Shown: piece by piece, positions 23,972 to 31,073 of the stretch | Layout of the letters: every line of letters starts with the position of its first letter | Numbering within the stretch: position 1 is the stretch's first letter | Translations under genes and position numbers: made by a program | The notes under the pieces: generated by a model | Seen by the model: the letters and a program-made list of their open reading frames with translations, nothing else | Database searches by the model: none | What the model was told of the DNA's origin: nothing | From: a virus | Length of the DNA stretch: 40,669 nucleotides | Direction: 5' to 3' (one strand) | IMG/VR virus record: IMGVR_UViG_3300024431_000010 | Span: 1-40,669 of that record

Positions 23972-24202
23972 ATGTTATCCGCAACAGACCTGCCGGCTTG
24001 CCCGGCCTGCGGCAGCCACGCCGTACACTGCATCCTCAACCCGCCCGGGCCGAAGTTCTACGCTTGCCGGCAATGCGGCCGCGACCAGACGGACGCCTGG
24101 ACGGCCGTGCAACCGGAACGCAGGCCCGCGCCCGTACCGCTCATCGGGGAGCCGGCGGAAGGCCATCACGCCATCGGTATCTGCGCGGAGCTGAAAACGT
24201 GA
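23972..24202 (+). CDS. Small zinc-ribbon protein
   Basis: 76 residues with AGGAGG 7 nt upstream. C-P-A-C-G (residues 10-14) and C-R-Q-C-G (about 32-36) form a treble-clef or zinc-ribbon pair, with a further Cys near 20. The C-terminal half is Pro-rich and probably flexible. Such proteins in early phage operons are often adaptors of host enzymes; no partner is visible. GTGA overlap with the next gene. Confidence 0.75.
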   Translation: MLSATDLPACPACGSHAVHCILNPPGPKFYACRQCGRDQTDAWTAVQPERRPAPVPLIGEPAEGHHAIGICAELKT

Positions 24203-24531
24203 GCGGCGACGATGTGTACGCCGCCATCGCCGGCCCGGAGCAGGTATGGATAGACGAGCGGGTCGCGCGCGGCATGGCAGCCGACAAGGACCTCGAGCTG
24301 GCCGAGCGGGGCATCGAGCAGATTTGCTATATCAGGGACGACGTCGCCTCTGAAATGGTCCGGCAGGCAGCCGGCCACCAACACGCCGAAACGATCGTGC
24401 AGATCGCCTCGGTCGTACCGGACGCTGAGAGGGCTCTGGAACGGATCACGCTACTCACCAGTCACGGCCGCCTGTTCATTCAGGTCACCGGCGGCTGGAA
24501 GGAGCTGCCCGGGCCCGAGCTACACGAGTGA
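24199..24531 (+). CDS. Hypothetical helical protein
   Basis: 110 residues from a GTG start (GTGA overlap at both ends). Acidic helices dominate (L-E-L-A-E-R-G-I-E-Q-I-C-Y-I, V-A-S-E-M-V-R-Q-A-A), then a strand (R-L-F-I-Q-V-T-G-G-W). Not recognised. Confidence 0.68.
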   Translation: MSGDDVYAAIAGPEQVWIDERVARGMAADKDLELAERGIEQICYIRDDVASEMVRQAAGHQHAETIVQIASVVPDAERALERITLLTSHGRLFIQVTGGWKELPGPELHE

Positions 24532-24839
24532 GGCGCTGGAAAGGCGCCAAGCTCCCGGTCGAGCGCGTCTATCTTTACCTCGCCGAACACCGCCACAAGT
24601 TCTTCACCACGCAGCACATCGCCGCGCAGGTTGGTGTGCCGCACCGGCAAACCAGGAGGCTGGTGAAATACCTCGTGGCCGAAAACAAGATCGAAGGCAT
24701 AGAAACGGTGTCGTCCCTGAAGTGGGGCCGGCCCCGGACCATGTATCGCTCCGTGCGGACCGTCAAAGAGACCCTGCGGCAGCTGGAGGTGTTTCGCGAC
24801 GCCGTAGCCGCCGCTGAATTTGGAGACCCCTATGGCTGA
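24528..24839 (+). CDS. Winged-helix DNA-binding protein
   Basis: 103 residues from GTG. The sequence Y-L-A-E-H-R-H-K-F-F-T-T-Q-H-I-A-A-Q-V-G-V-P-H-R-Q-T-R-R-L-V is a typical winged helix-turn-helix, followed by L-V-A-E-N-K-I-E-G-I-E and a basic wing (K-W-G-R-P-R-T-M-Y-R). Probably an early regulator or a replication-initiation accessory factor. It overlaps the next start by 8 bp. Confidence 0.75.
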   Translation: MRRWKGAKLPVERVYLYLAEHRHKFFTTQHIAAQVGVPHRQTRRLVKYLVAENKIEGIETVSSLKWGRPRTMYRSVRTVKETLRQLEVFRDAVAAAEFGDPYG

Positions 24840-25032
24840 CCCGAAAGAGATCGACCACTTCGTGTGCCTGTCGTGCAGCGAAGAGTTCCGCGAGCCCTCC
24901 TTCTCGGAGGGGCCCAAGACCAAAAACCCGGAGACCGGCGTCGAGGACGTCCGCTTCAAACTATCGCAGTGCCTGTGCCCGCATTGTATGTCGGCCAATA
25001 TCAGGCCGGTGGCGCCCGGGGACCAACCATGA
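24832..25032 (+). CDS. Small zinc-binding protein
   Basis: 66 residues, start M-A-D-P-K-E with GGAG upstream. C-L-S-C (residues 12-15) and C-L-C-P-H-C near 47-52 give two Cys pairs for one zinc. The linker carries F-S-E-G-P-K-T-K. Likely a protein-protein or RNA-binding module; not assigned. Confidence 0.72.
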   Translation: MADPKEIDHFVCLSCSEEFREPSFSEGPKTKNPETGVEDVRFKLSQCLCPHCMSANIRPVAPGDQP

Positions 25033-25226
25033 CCCGCTACAATCCAGGCGACCCCTGCCACGACCACGCGCAGCGCCGGGAAGAGACGTGGGAGGAGCAT
25101 GACGCCCGCGGCATTTACTTGGGCCGGGTGTGCCGCAAGTGCGTGAAGGGCTTCCTTGCCCGCTTCCGGCCGGAGGTCCTGACGGATCCCGGCTACGAGG
25201 CGGACGAGCCTATCGATCCGGATTAA
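25029..25226 (+). CDS. Small conserved phage protein with a Cys/His site
   Basis: 65 residues, ATGA overlap with the previous gene. Y-N-P-G-D-P-C-H-D-H at the start and G-R-V-C-R-K-C-V-K-G-F at about 32-42 form a possible C-H-C-C zinc site. The R-F-R-P-E-V-L-x-D-P-G-Y ending is familiar from small early-region phage proteins, but I know no function. Confidence 0.72.
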   Translation: MTRYNPGDPCHDHAQRREETWEEHDARGIYLGRVCRKCVKGFLARFRPEVLTDPGYEADEPIDPD

Positions 25227-25238
25227 TGTTGCGTCCGA

Positions 25239-25247
25239 TGCTACATT
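25239..25247 (+). promoter_or_regulatory. Candidate extended -10 promoter for the recombination operon
   Basis: TGCTACATT in the only gap before the recombination genes has the TGn of an extended -10 and the recurring TGCTACRTT pattern. A start about 7 nt downstream would leave a leader of about 20 nt including AGGAGG. Confidence 0.45.
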
Positions 25248-25274
25248 GGGCGTGTCACTTAGCAGGAGGACACT

Positions 25275-26294
25275 ATGTCTGAAAAGAAAGGCGAGCTGGT
25301 CGTCGTCGAACCAACAGACCAAACCGTGCCCGGCAACGGGCGAGCCGTCGAGATCCGCTCGGCGTTTGATATCAAACCCTCAACGTTTAAGGCCGGCCTG
25401 GAGCGGCGCGGAAAGAACCGCGACGCCCTGATGGACTGGATCCGCAAGGCGCTGGTGGAGGGCACCGATTGGGGCCGCATCCACGTCGTCAAAAAGGACA
25501 CCTGCCCGGACGGGAAGTACTGCGCCAACCCGTACCATTTCTCGAAGCCCTCGCTGTGGAAGGCGGGCGCCGAAAAGATAGCCGGCATGATGGGGCTGCG
25601 GTCTACATGGCCGAACCTCGAGGCGGAGCTGGACCGGCTGCGGAGCGGGGCCAACCTGATCCTGCTGAAATGTGAGCTGCTCGATATGGGCGGCAACACG
25701 GTGTCGGAGGGGATCGGCGGGCGCTCGCTGGAGGCGGACTACAACGACGTCAACAAGGCGCTGAAGATGGCGAAAAAGAGCAGCCTGATCGACGCCGTAC
25801 TGAACGCCGGCGGCCTCTCCGAGGTGTTCACGCAGGACGTCGAGGATATGAAACAGGAGCAGTTCGAGGACGCGCCGGCGGACCCGTACCAAAAGGGCGA
25901 GGACCGTATCGACAGCGCCCTGCCGACCGGCACCCGCAACCCGGTGTCTACGCACTGCCCGATCGGCAAGGAGTGGAAGGGCATCCCCTGGACCGAGGTC
26001 GATTCGGGCTTTCTCGAATGGATCATCATGAAGATAGACGACAAGCCGGACATTCTGGAGGCGGCGAAAAAGGAGCTGGCCTCGCGCTCGGTAGAAACCA
26101 CGGAGGCTACCGAACGCCGGCAGGACGCCCGGCTGGACACACCCGCCAAGTCAATGGCTGACTATGCGCGGGCAATAACAAACGCCAGCTCGGTGGACGA
26201 GCTGACGGTTATCCGGGACGAGCTGCAGGGCTCGGAACTGGAGCCCGGGCTGCGGACCTATTTGGCGGCCCGCCACGAAGAACTGACCCCATAG
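25275..26294 (+). CDS. Candidate single-strand annealing protein (Rad52-like)
   Basis: 339 residues with CAGGAGG upstream. Residues 77-89 hold C-P-D-G-K-Y-C-A-N-P-Y-H-F, a possible metal knuckle. Then A-E-K-I-A-G-M-M-G-L, K-C-E-L-L-D-M-G-G and E-G-I-G-G-R-S-L-E-A-D-Y-N-D-V-N-K-A-L-K-M-A-K-K-S at 145-169. That order (strands ending in a basic helix with S-x-x-I-D-A-V-L) recalls the Rad52/Erf annealing core. Residues about 220-262 (G-K-E-W-K-G-I-P-W-T-E-V-D-S-G-F-L-E-W-I) resemble a small module seen next to phage recombinases. The coiled-coil partner gene downstream fits a recombination pair. The assignment is inferred, not certain. Confidence 0.55.
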   Translation: MSEKKGELVVVEPTDQTVPGNGRAVEIRSAFDIKPSTFKAGLERRGKNRDALMDWIRKALVEGTDWGRIHVVKKDTCPDGKYCANPYHFSKPSLWKAGAEKIAGMMGLRSTWPNLEAELDRLRSGANLILLKCELLDMGGNTVSEGIGGRSLEADYNDVNKALKMAKKSSLIDAVLNAGGLSEVFTQDVEDMKQEQFEDAPADPYQKGEDRIDSALPTGTRNPVSTHCPIGKEWKGIPWTEVDSGFLEWIIMKIDDKPDILEAAKKELASRSVETTEATERRQDARLDTPAKSMADYARAITNASSVDELTVIRDELQGSELEPGLRTYLAARHEELTP

Positions 26295-26307
26295 CAGGAG
26301 GACTACC

Positions 26308-27021
26308 ATGAAGACGGAAACACAACACGCGCTCGCCGTTGCCGAGCTAACCCCGATCGTCGCGGACATCGCGGCCTTCGGCGACACCATTGACGGTATC
26401 GATATCACGGACGACGAGGGGCTGACCTCGGTCGGCGACCTCGTGAAGATGCTGCAGCGCCGGCGCATGAAGATAGAGGACAAGCGCAAATCGCTGGTCG
26501 GGCCCCTGAACGGCGTCGTCAAGGATATCAACGAGCTATTCAAGGCGCCGCGGGAGCGCCTGGACGAGATCGTTCACAAGGCCAAAAAGTGCATGAACCG
26601 ATACGTGCAGGCCCAGCAGGCTATCGAGGACGCCAAGCGGCGCAAGGAGCGCGAGGAGGCCGAGGCGGAGCGCCGCGAGGCCGAGGAGCTGGCGCAGCAG
26701 TTGCTGCGTCTTTCCGACGCCGGCAAGGAGACCGCCGAGGTGATCGTCAAGCAGGCCGAGAAAAAGGTGGAGATAGCGGCGGCCCCGGCCCGGGTCGAAA
26801 CCAAACGCGGCAACGAGGCGTCGGTGATCACGGTCAAAAAGTGGAAGGCGGAGGTCGACGATACATTGGCGATCGTAAAGGCCGTCGCAGAGGGTAAACT
26901 GCCGGTTCATTTCATTCAGCCGAATATGCGGGCGCTGCAGGACTTTGCCCGGGAGCTGAAAGAGGAGCAGACCACGATGGGCATCCGTGTCTATCAGGAC
27001 ATTTCGACGGTAGTGCGGTGA
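26308..27021 (+). CDS. Coiled-coil protein next to the annealing protein
   Basis: 237 residues with CAGGAGG upstream. Residues about 35-165 form an extended, charged helix or coiled coil (R-R-R-M-K-I-E-D-K-R-K-S-L-V-G-P-L-N-G, then R-R-K-E-R-E-E-A-E-A-E-R-R-E). A C-terminal domain (V-I-T-V-K-K-W-K-A-E-V-D-D, then I-R-V-Y-Q-D-I-S-T-V-V-R) matches DUF1351-like phage proteins that sit beside RecT- or Erf-type genes. Probably an accessory of the recombinase. GTGA overlap downstream. Confidence 0.7.
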   Translation: MKTETQHALAVAELTPIVADIAAFGDTIDGIDITDDEGLTSVGDLVKMLQRRRMKIEDKRKSLVGPLNGVVKDINELFKAPRERLDEIVHKAKKCMNRYVQAQQAIEDAKRRKEREEAEAERREAEELAQQLLRLSDAGKETAEVIVKQAEKKVEIAAAPARVETKRGNEASVITVKKWKAEVDDTLAIVKAVAEGKLPVHFIQPNMRALQDFARELKEEQTTMGIRVYQDISTVVR

Positions 27022-27350
27022 GCGCCGAGCCCGGCGACAACTATGCGCGGCGGCTCGACCCGGTCACCTCACACATCGCGGCGGCCATATCCTCGAAGCG
27101 CAAGGGGACGGCCGACCGGCTGATCCTCGAATGGCTGCGCGACAACCCGGGGACGGGCGGCACCACGCTGGAGATCTCCCGCGAGATAGACCGGGCGCAC
27201 AACAATATCTCGCCGCGGTTCAAACGCCTCGAGGAGGTCGATCTGATCCACCGCTGCACGGATCGGCGCCGGGATCCTACAACCCGGTGCGAATCCATCG
27301 TGTGGCGTATCGGCCCCTCGGCGCCCCAGCAGGGAGTACTCTTCGCATGA
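27018..27350 (+). CDS. Winged-helix DNA-binding protein
   Basis: 110 residues from GTG. R-L-D-P-V-T-S-H-I-A-A-A at the start and T-T-L-E-I-S-R-E-I-D-R-A-H-N-N-I-S-P-R-F-K-R-L-E, followed by L-I-H-R and a basic wing, match a common phage winged-helix family. Probably a regulator or part of replication control. It overlaps both neighbours (GTGA, ATGA). Confidence 0.8.
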   Translation: MSAEPGDNYARRLDPVTSHIAAAISSKRKGTADRLILEWLRDNPGTGGTTLEISREIDRAHNNISPRFKRLEEVDLIHRCTDRRRDPTTRCESIVWRIGPSAPQQGVLFA

Positions 27351-27694
27351 TCGCCACGAGCGAGGCGTCGTTCGACTGGTTTTGGCAGCCGCCTATGGAC
27401 GGGCGTCCCGGGCTGCTGATGGTCGTCGACACGCACCCTGGGCCGGCCGCTATCGATATCAAAATGGTCAACGAGGACCTGCGCGCCGTGCTGCAGTTAT
27501 GCGAGGGGCGGCTACCGAAGGACGTGCAGCTATTTCAGCTGGGCATTTACGTTCGCGACGTGCTGGGGCTCTGGATCGAGATAAAGTGCACAGCGGTTTC
27601 GCGGCAGTTTCAGAAGGCGGACCCGGAATTGTCCGAGTCCGATTTGAACCAGCTCTGGGCCTCGCGCTCGGAGGTGGCGGGAGGACAGGCATGA
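27347..27694 (+). CDS. Hypothetical protein
   Basis: 115 residues, start at the ATGA overlap. Beta-rich first half (L-L-M-V-V-D-T-H-P-G-P-A-A-I-D-I-K-M-V, L-W-I-E-I-K-C-T-A-V-S-R) and an acidic helical end. The I-D-I-K and I-E-I-K strands might suggest a nuclease-like fold, but no catalytic set can be defined. Not recognised. Confidence 0.68.
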   Translation: MIATSEASFDWFWQPPMDGRPGLLMVVDTHPGPAAIDIKMVNEDLRAVLQLCEGRLPKDVQLFQLGIYVRDVLGLWIEIKCTAVSRQFQKADPELSESDLNQLWASRSEVAGGQA

Positions 27695-27942
27695 TTTCAT
27701 ACGGCTGGGCCGCGTTCGGCGGCCTCGTACTCTGGGGCATCGGTGTCTCGATGGGCATCAAGCACCAGCTTCGCGAGTCGAAAAGGGCCACGCTGCTGGG
27801 CATCAAGTCCATCGCGTCGTCGATCCTGAAGCAGGGGCTGGCGCAGGGCATGGTCGGCAAGGTCCGCGTCGTCGACGAACACGGCAGGACGATCCACGAG
27901 GAGTCGGCGGACATACCCACCGAGGGGCCGCCAAAGCATTGA
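27691..27942 (+). CDS. Small membrane-anchored protein
   Basis: 83 residues. One N-terminal hydrophobic segment (A-A-F-G-G-L-V-L-W-G-I-G-V-S-M-G-I, residues 6-22), then a basic helical stretch and a small beta C-terminus (G-K-V-R-V-V-D-E-H-G-R-T-I-H-E). Coupled by ATGA to the gene before it and last in the early operon. About 100 nt without a visible gene or terminator follow. Confidence 0.7.
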   Translation: MISYGWAAFGGLVLWGIGVSMGIKHQLRESKRATLLGIKSIASSILKQGLAQGMVGKVRVVDEHGRTIHEESADIPTEGPPKH

Positions 27943-28042
27943 TTTCGGGCGTCGGGGCGTCCTCCTGGACGTCCGGAAACCGGGCCCGGCCGGCGCGGGG
28001 ATGTACGCCAGCTGGGCCCAACTTTAACCACAGGGGAATACC

Positions 28043-28771
28043 ATGAAACAGAAAAACAACACCGGCCTTCTATTGCTGGCCTTCCTGTTCGCCGGCGGCA
28101 GCGCGTTCGCCAGCGGCTACGACGACCGCCAAGACGACGGTCAGGAGCAGGAGCAGGGGCAGTCGCAGGGGCAGCATCAGGGCCAAGCACAGGGCCAGCA
28201 CCAGCAGACCAACGTCACCGTAGCCATAGGCGGCGGGACCGATGCGGAGGGCAACGCAGTGCCTCTGGCTACGGCAGCCGGCGGTAGCGTCACCTTCAAT
28301 CAGGAGGCGCAGGGCGACTACAAAGTGGACTTTCGCAACAATCCGAACGTCTACACAAACCCGCCCATGCCCACCGTGCCGTGTTACAAGACGGGCGGCT
28401 TCGGCGCCTCCGGCGGCGGCGTGGGCCTTAGCCTGGGCGGCGGCAAGATCGACCCGTACTGCACGGAGCGCGAAGAGATCCGGCTCGGCCATGCGATCGG
28501 CATGGTATTTGCGTCCACCTGGCGCTGGTGTAATTTGGAAAACAACATCAGCCTCTTCGGTAGCGCGGAAGGCTGCCTGTCGGCGAACACCACGCGGCTC
28601 AGTCCGGAGTACCATTTGCTGATGACCGAGAAGAACCGCCTCGAAAAAGAACTGCGCGAAACGCAGTCGGTAGTGATGGCCCGCTGCCTTGCCGCAGAGG
28701 AGCAGGCGGCCGAGGAGAAGGAGCGCGGCGACCGAGCGAACGACGCATGGTTGGCCTGCCAGCGAAAGTAG
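28043..28771 (+). CDS. Secreted Gln-rich protein
   Basis: 242 residues. A signal peptide (basic start, hydrophobic 9-18, likely cut after A-F-A at 23) is followed by a strongly Gln/Gly-rich spacer (about 30-55, units of G-Q plus H/A/S). A folded part with several Cys comes next (P-C-Y-K, Y-C-T-E-R, W-C-N-L, G-C-L-S, around 112-175) and a C-terminal helix or coiled coil with two Cys. It should be exported to the periplasm. Position just before the lysis cassette suggests an envelope role such as lysis control or superinfection exclusion; this is inference. Confidence 0.75.
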   Translation: MKQKNNTGLLLLAFLFAGGSAFASGYDDRQDDGQEQEQGQSQGQHQGQAQGQHQQTNVTVAIGGGTDAEGNAVPLATAAGGSVTFNQEAQGDYKVDFRNNPNVYTNPPMPTVPCYKTGGFGASGGGVGLSLGGGKIDPYCTEREEIRLGHAIGMVFASTWRWCNLENNISLFGSAEGCLSANTTRLSPEYHLLMTEKNRLEKELRETQSVVMARCLAAEEQAAEEKERGDRANDAWLACQRK

Positions 28772-28780
28772 CGTTACAAT
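28751..28780 (+). promoter_or_regulatory. Candidate promoter of the lysis cassette
   Basis: TTGGCC (28751-28756), an 18-bp spacer and TACAAT (28775-28780) resemble a sigma-70 promoter. It lies at the end of the secreted-protein gene and points to the DUF5675 gene. Confidence 0.5.
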
Positions 28781-28808
28781 CCCCGCATCGTATCTCCGTG
28801 CGAAACCC

Positions 28809-28823
28809 CGGCCGTGAGGGCTG
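28809..28823 (+). other. Leader hairpin with a GTGAG loop upstream of the DUF5675 gene
   Basis: CGGCC and GGCTG (5 bp including one G-U) enclose the pentaloop GTGAG, 8 nt before the GGAG SD. The loop is identical to two hairpins in the 23887-23956 leader. Confidence 0.4.
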
Positions 28824-28841
28824 CCCAGACTGGAGCCCGCA

Positions 28842-29303
28842 TTGCTGGAACTACTCAACCGCCGCATATCCTCCGGGTCCGAAGCGACCCTCGGGACGCT
28901 GTTCGACGTGTCGGACCAGCCCGCCTTCCTGTGTTACGTCCTCGAGGACCAGTTTAACGAGCCGAAGATCAAGGGCGAGACCCGCATCCCGCCGGGCCGC
29001 TACCAGATAAAGTTCCGCAACGAGGGCGGCATGATCGTGCGCTATAAGAAGCGCTTCGCCTGGCACCGCGGCATGCTCTGGTTGCAGGACGTGCCGGGCT
29101 TTCAGTTTGTCTATATGCACGTCGGCAACAAGGACGACGACACCGATGGCTGCCTGCTGGTAGGCGACGGCCAGCTGTCGAACGTGCTGGAGCGCGGCAT
29201 GGTGACCACCTCGGTTGCGGCCTACCGCCGGCTGTACGAGAAGATTGGCACGGCCCTGGATGCCGGCGACGAGGTATGGATTACGGTGGAGGACTACGCA
29301 TGA
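28842..29303 (+). CDS. DUF5675 protein, candidate cell-wall-active lysis enzyme
   Basis: 153 residues starting at TTG, with GGAG 6 nt upstream. The DUF5675 signature is complete: L-G-T-L-F near 17-21, C-Y-V-L-E-D (31-36), I-K-G-E-T-R-I-P-P-G-R-Y (43-54), M-L-W-L-Q-D-V-P-G-F (78-87), M-H-V-G-N then D-T-D-G-C-L-L-V-G (92-108). H93 and C104 are spaced somewhat like the His and Cys of YkuD L,D-transpeptidases, which suggests action on peptidoglycan. It stands where an endolysin is expected and no other lysin is visible. Family membership is firm; enzymatic function is inference. Confidence 0.8.
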   Translation: MLELLNRRISSGSEATLGTLFDVSDQPAFLCYVLEDQFNEPKIKGETRIPPGRYQIKFRNEGGMIVRYKKRFAWHRGMLWLQDVPGFQFVYMHVGNKDDDTDGCLLVGDGQLSNVLERGMVTTSVAAYRRLYEKIGTALDAGDEVWITVEDYA

Positions 29304-29749
29304 AGAAATTCTCAGACCACAGCGCCGGGATCCAGATCACCCAGATCCTCGGCGTGATGACCTTCATGCTCGGCGTCGGCGGCTCGTTCATGCTGTGGGC
29401 GGCGGACGCCAAGATCGACGAGAAATACGCCACCGACGCGGACCTGCTGGCGGTGCAGGAAACCGTATCCGCGCAGGTCGAAAGGATCACCACCTCGGTT
29501 ACCGAAAACACCACCACCGTGCGCGCGACCGCCAGCTCGGTCGACGGCCTCACGCTGGTCGTGCTGGGCCTGCAGATATCCGACCTCGAGAGCGCGATCG
29601 TCAACCTCGAGGCCGAAAAGCGCCGCGAGGCCGCCGCCTGGAATGAGCGCGACGAGAACGACCTGCGGGCAAAGCAGCGGGCGCTCAACGATCTGGGAGC
29701 GCAGCGTCAGATATTGATGCAGCGGATTTTAGCCGCAAGGAATCCCTGA
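29300..29749 (+). CDS. Membrane-anchored coiled-coil protein
   Basis: 149 residues, start M-K-K-F-S-D-H at the ATGA overlap with the DUF5675 gene. One membrane segment (about 11-33, I-Q-I-T-Q-I-L-G-V-M-T-F-M-L-G-V) is followed by a long helical part (about 45-147) with heptad-like spacing. It lies in the lysis cassette. It may be a holin partner or an anchor, but no family is recognised. Confidence 0.7.
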   Translation: MKKFSDHSAGIQITQILGVMTFMLGVGGSFMLWAADAKIDEKYATDADLLAVQETVSAQVERITTSVTENTTTVRATASSVDGLTLVVLGLQISDLESAIVNLEAEKRREAAAWNERDENDLRAKQRALNDLGAQRQILMQRILAARNP

Positions 29750-29834
29750 ATGCACCACGCTATCGGCATCGATCCATTCCATCCGGCCGCACACCAACCG
29801 GGCGCACTGGACGCCCTGATCCTGTAGCGCGCGC

Positions 29835-30128
29835 ATGGCCGGGTCGGACGACAGGGTCATCCGCTTCGCCGATCGGCTCGACGCGCTGCGTATAATTCCG
29901 CGCTTTTTGGTCATGGCGTATTACCTCTTCTTTTTCAAATTCGCTTATTACCTGACCGACTGGTTCATGGCCTACGATTTCGCATCCGTTGAAAACCAGG
30001 CCGTCGCATTGGCGGTGGCCGGTTTCCCGGTCGGTATTCTCGGTGTGATGACGGGCGTCCTGAGCGCCCTGACGAATAACTATTTCCGAACAGGAAGCCG
30101 TGATCCCGGCGGGCACAACGGTGGGTAA
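29835..30128 (+). CDS. Holin-like membrane protein
   Basis: 97 residues. The sequence F-A-D-R-L-D-A-L-R-I-I-P-R-F-L-V (11-26) followed by a membrane segment (27-47) with W-F-M-A and a second one (56-76, V-A-G-F-P-V-G-I-L-G-V-M) matches a small phage protein family with holin-like topology usually placed before spanins. No SD precedes the ATG, so coupling or a weak start is likely. The start is set by the conserved R-I-I-P-R stretch. Role: membrane permeabilisation that triggers lysis (inferred from topology and position). Confidence 0.75.
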   Translation: MAGSDDRVIRFADRLDALRIIPRFLVMAYYLFFFKFAYYLTDWFMAYDFASVENQAVALAVAGFPVGILGVMTGVLSALTNNYFRTGSRDPGGHNGG

Positions 30129-30131
30129 CTC

Positions 30132-30509
30132 GTGAACATTCAGGCCCTTGTAGTGGTTTGTGTGCTTGGCGGCGGCATGATCGCAGCTGGGTACTTTCTG
30201 GTCAATGGGCAAGTGGACGCCCGGGTAGCCGCCGAGACCTCCGCGGTCGCCGAGCGCACCCGGGCGGACCTCGCCGAACAACAAATCGAGCGCCTGGAGA
30301 CGGCGATCGAAAACGAACGTGACAGGCAGGCGGTGTTGCAGACGGAGCTGCAGGCGGCCCGAACAAGTGAGAGCGAAGCCACCGAGGTCCTCGAAGACCG
30401 AGAACGCCTCGCGCGATTGACCGGCAGCAAACCCGACCTATTGGAGCGGATGGCCCGGCGCGCGACGACGAAGGTCTGGGAGCAGATAGAGGTGGAATCC
30501 CGTGAATAG
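30132..30509 (+). CDS. Rz-like i-spanin
   Basis: 125 residues from GTG. An N-terminal membrane anchor (about 5-22) is followed by a periplasmic coiled coil (25-100) and the typical C-terminus with K-P-D-L-L-E-R-M-A-R-R-A-T-T-K-V-W-E-Q-I. It overlaps a small lipoprotein gene by 8 bp in another frame, the usual separate-overlapping Rz/Rz1 arrangement. Spanins fuse inner and outer membrane in the last step of lysis, so the host has an outer membrane. Confidence 0.85.
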   Translation: MNIQALVVVCVLGGGMIAAGYFLVNGQVDARVAAETSAVAERTRADLAEQQIERLETAIENERDRQAVLQTELQAARTSESEATEVLEDRERLARLTGSKPDLLERMARRATTKVWEQIEVESRE

Positions 30510-30855
30510 ATTGGCGCTCGCTCTGGCGCTCCTGATAACGCTGCCTGCCTGCTCACTTTTTGGATCGAACCCGCCCGACGTCACCATCCGCGAACTGATC
30601 GTGCCGGTGGTCTGCGACACCTCCGCCAAGCCGGAGCCCGTGGACATGGTGGATACGCCGCCCTCGGTGGTGTTCAACGCCGAAACCGCCGTCTGGGGTT
30701 ACTGGTTCGCGCCCGACCTGTACGCCGCCCTCGCCGAAAACCTGCAGGCCATGCGCCGCAATATGCGTCAGCAGCGGGCGATCCGGGCAAAGCTGGTCGG
30801 CTGTATCGACGACCATAACGCCTCCGTGCCGGCGCCGGAGCCTCGCGCCCTGTAG
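30502..30855 (+). CDS. Rz1-like o-spanin lipoprotein
   Basis: 117 residues from GTG. A short signal sequence (L-A-L-A-L-A-L-L-I-T) ends in the lipobox L-P-A-C (14-17), so Cys17 is probably lipidated and the protein sits in the outer membrane. A Pro-containing periplasmic part with V-C-D and C-I-D-D near the end follows. The 8-bp overlap with the Rz-like gene supports pairing. It is longer than lambda Rz1 and its middle resembles other unembedded o-spanins. Confidence 0.8.
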   Translation: MNRLALALALLITLPACSLFGSNPPDVTIRELIVPVVCDTSAKPEPVDMVDTPPSVVFNAETAVWGYWFAPDLYAALAENLQAMRRNMRQQRAIRAKLVGCIDDHNASVPAPEPRAL

Positions 30856-30862
30856 CCGATCA

Positions 30863-30871
30863 TGCTACGTT
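30863..30871 (+). promoter_or_regulatory. TGCTACGTT element before the small membrane genes
   Basis: In the 35-nt gap after the o-spanin gene, TGCTACGTT matches the elements at 25239 and 23277. It lies 20 nt before the GTG of the next gene. It may be a promoter -10 for the methyltransferase-side operon. Confidence 0.35.
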
Positions 30872-30890
30872 TCCGAATACGCCACACGCC

Positions 30891-31073
30891 GTGATCCGGG
30901 GCTGCATGTTCGCGCTCCCGGTCGGGCTCGCCTGCTGGGCGCTCCTGTACTGGCTGTGGCCGGTGGCCGCCCGCTACCTGATGGTGGCGTCGTTGGCCGC
31001 CTGCGTATTGATCGCCTTACACGGCGCCATAGAGGCCCGCCTGGGCCCCGGAACAGGAGACACTGATGACTGA
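30891..31073 (+). CDS. Small two-helix membrane protein
   Basis: 60 residues from GTG with no clear SD. Two hydrophobic segments (about 5-24 and 28-45) are joined by A-A-R-Y and followed by an acidic tail with G-T-G-D-T-D-D. Unknown. It overlaps the next gene by 8 bp. Confidence 0.65.
   Translation: MIRGCMFALPVGLACWALLYWLWPVAARYLMVASLAACVLIALHGAIEARLGPGTGDTDD

Noticed and set aside
29729-29914. 61-codon minus-strand frame next to the holin-like gene
   Set aside because: It looks protein-like near its end, but it runs antisense through the conserved R-I-I-P-R part of the holin-like protein and through the end of the coiled-coil gene, and has no SD.
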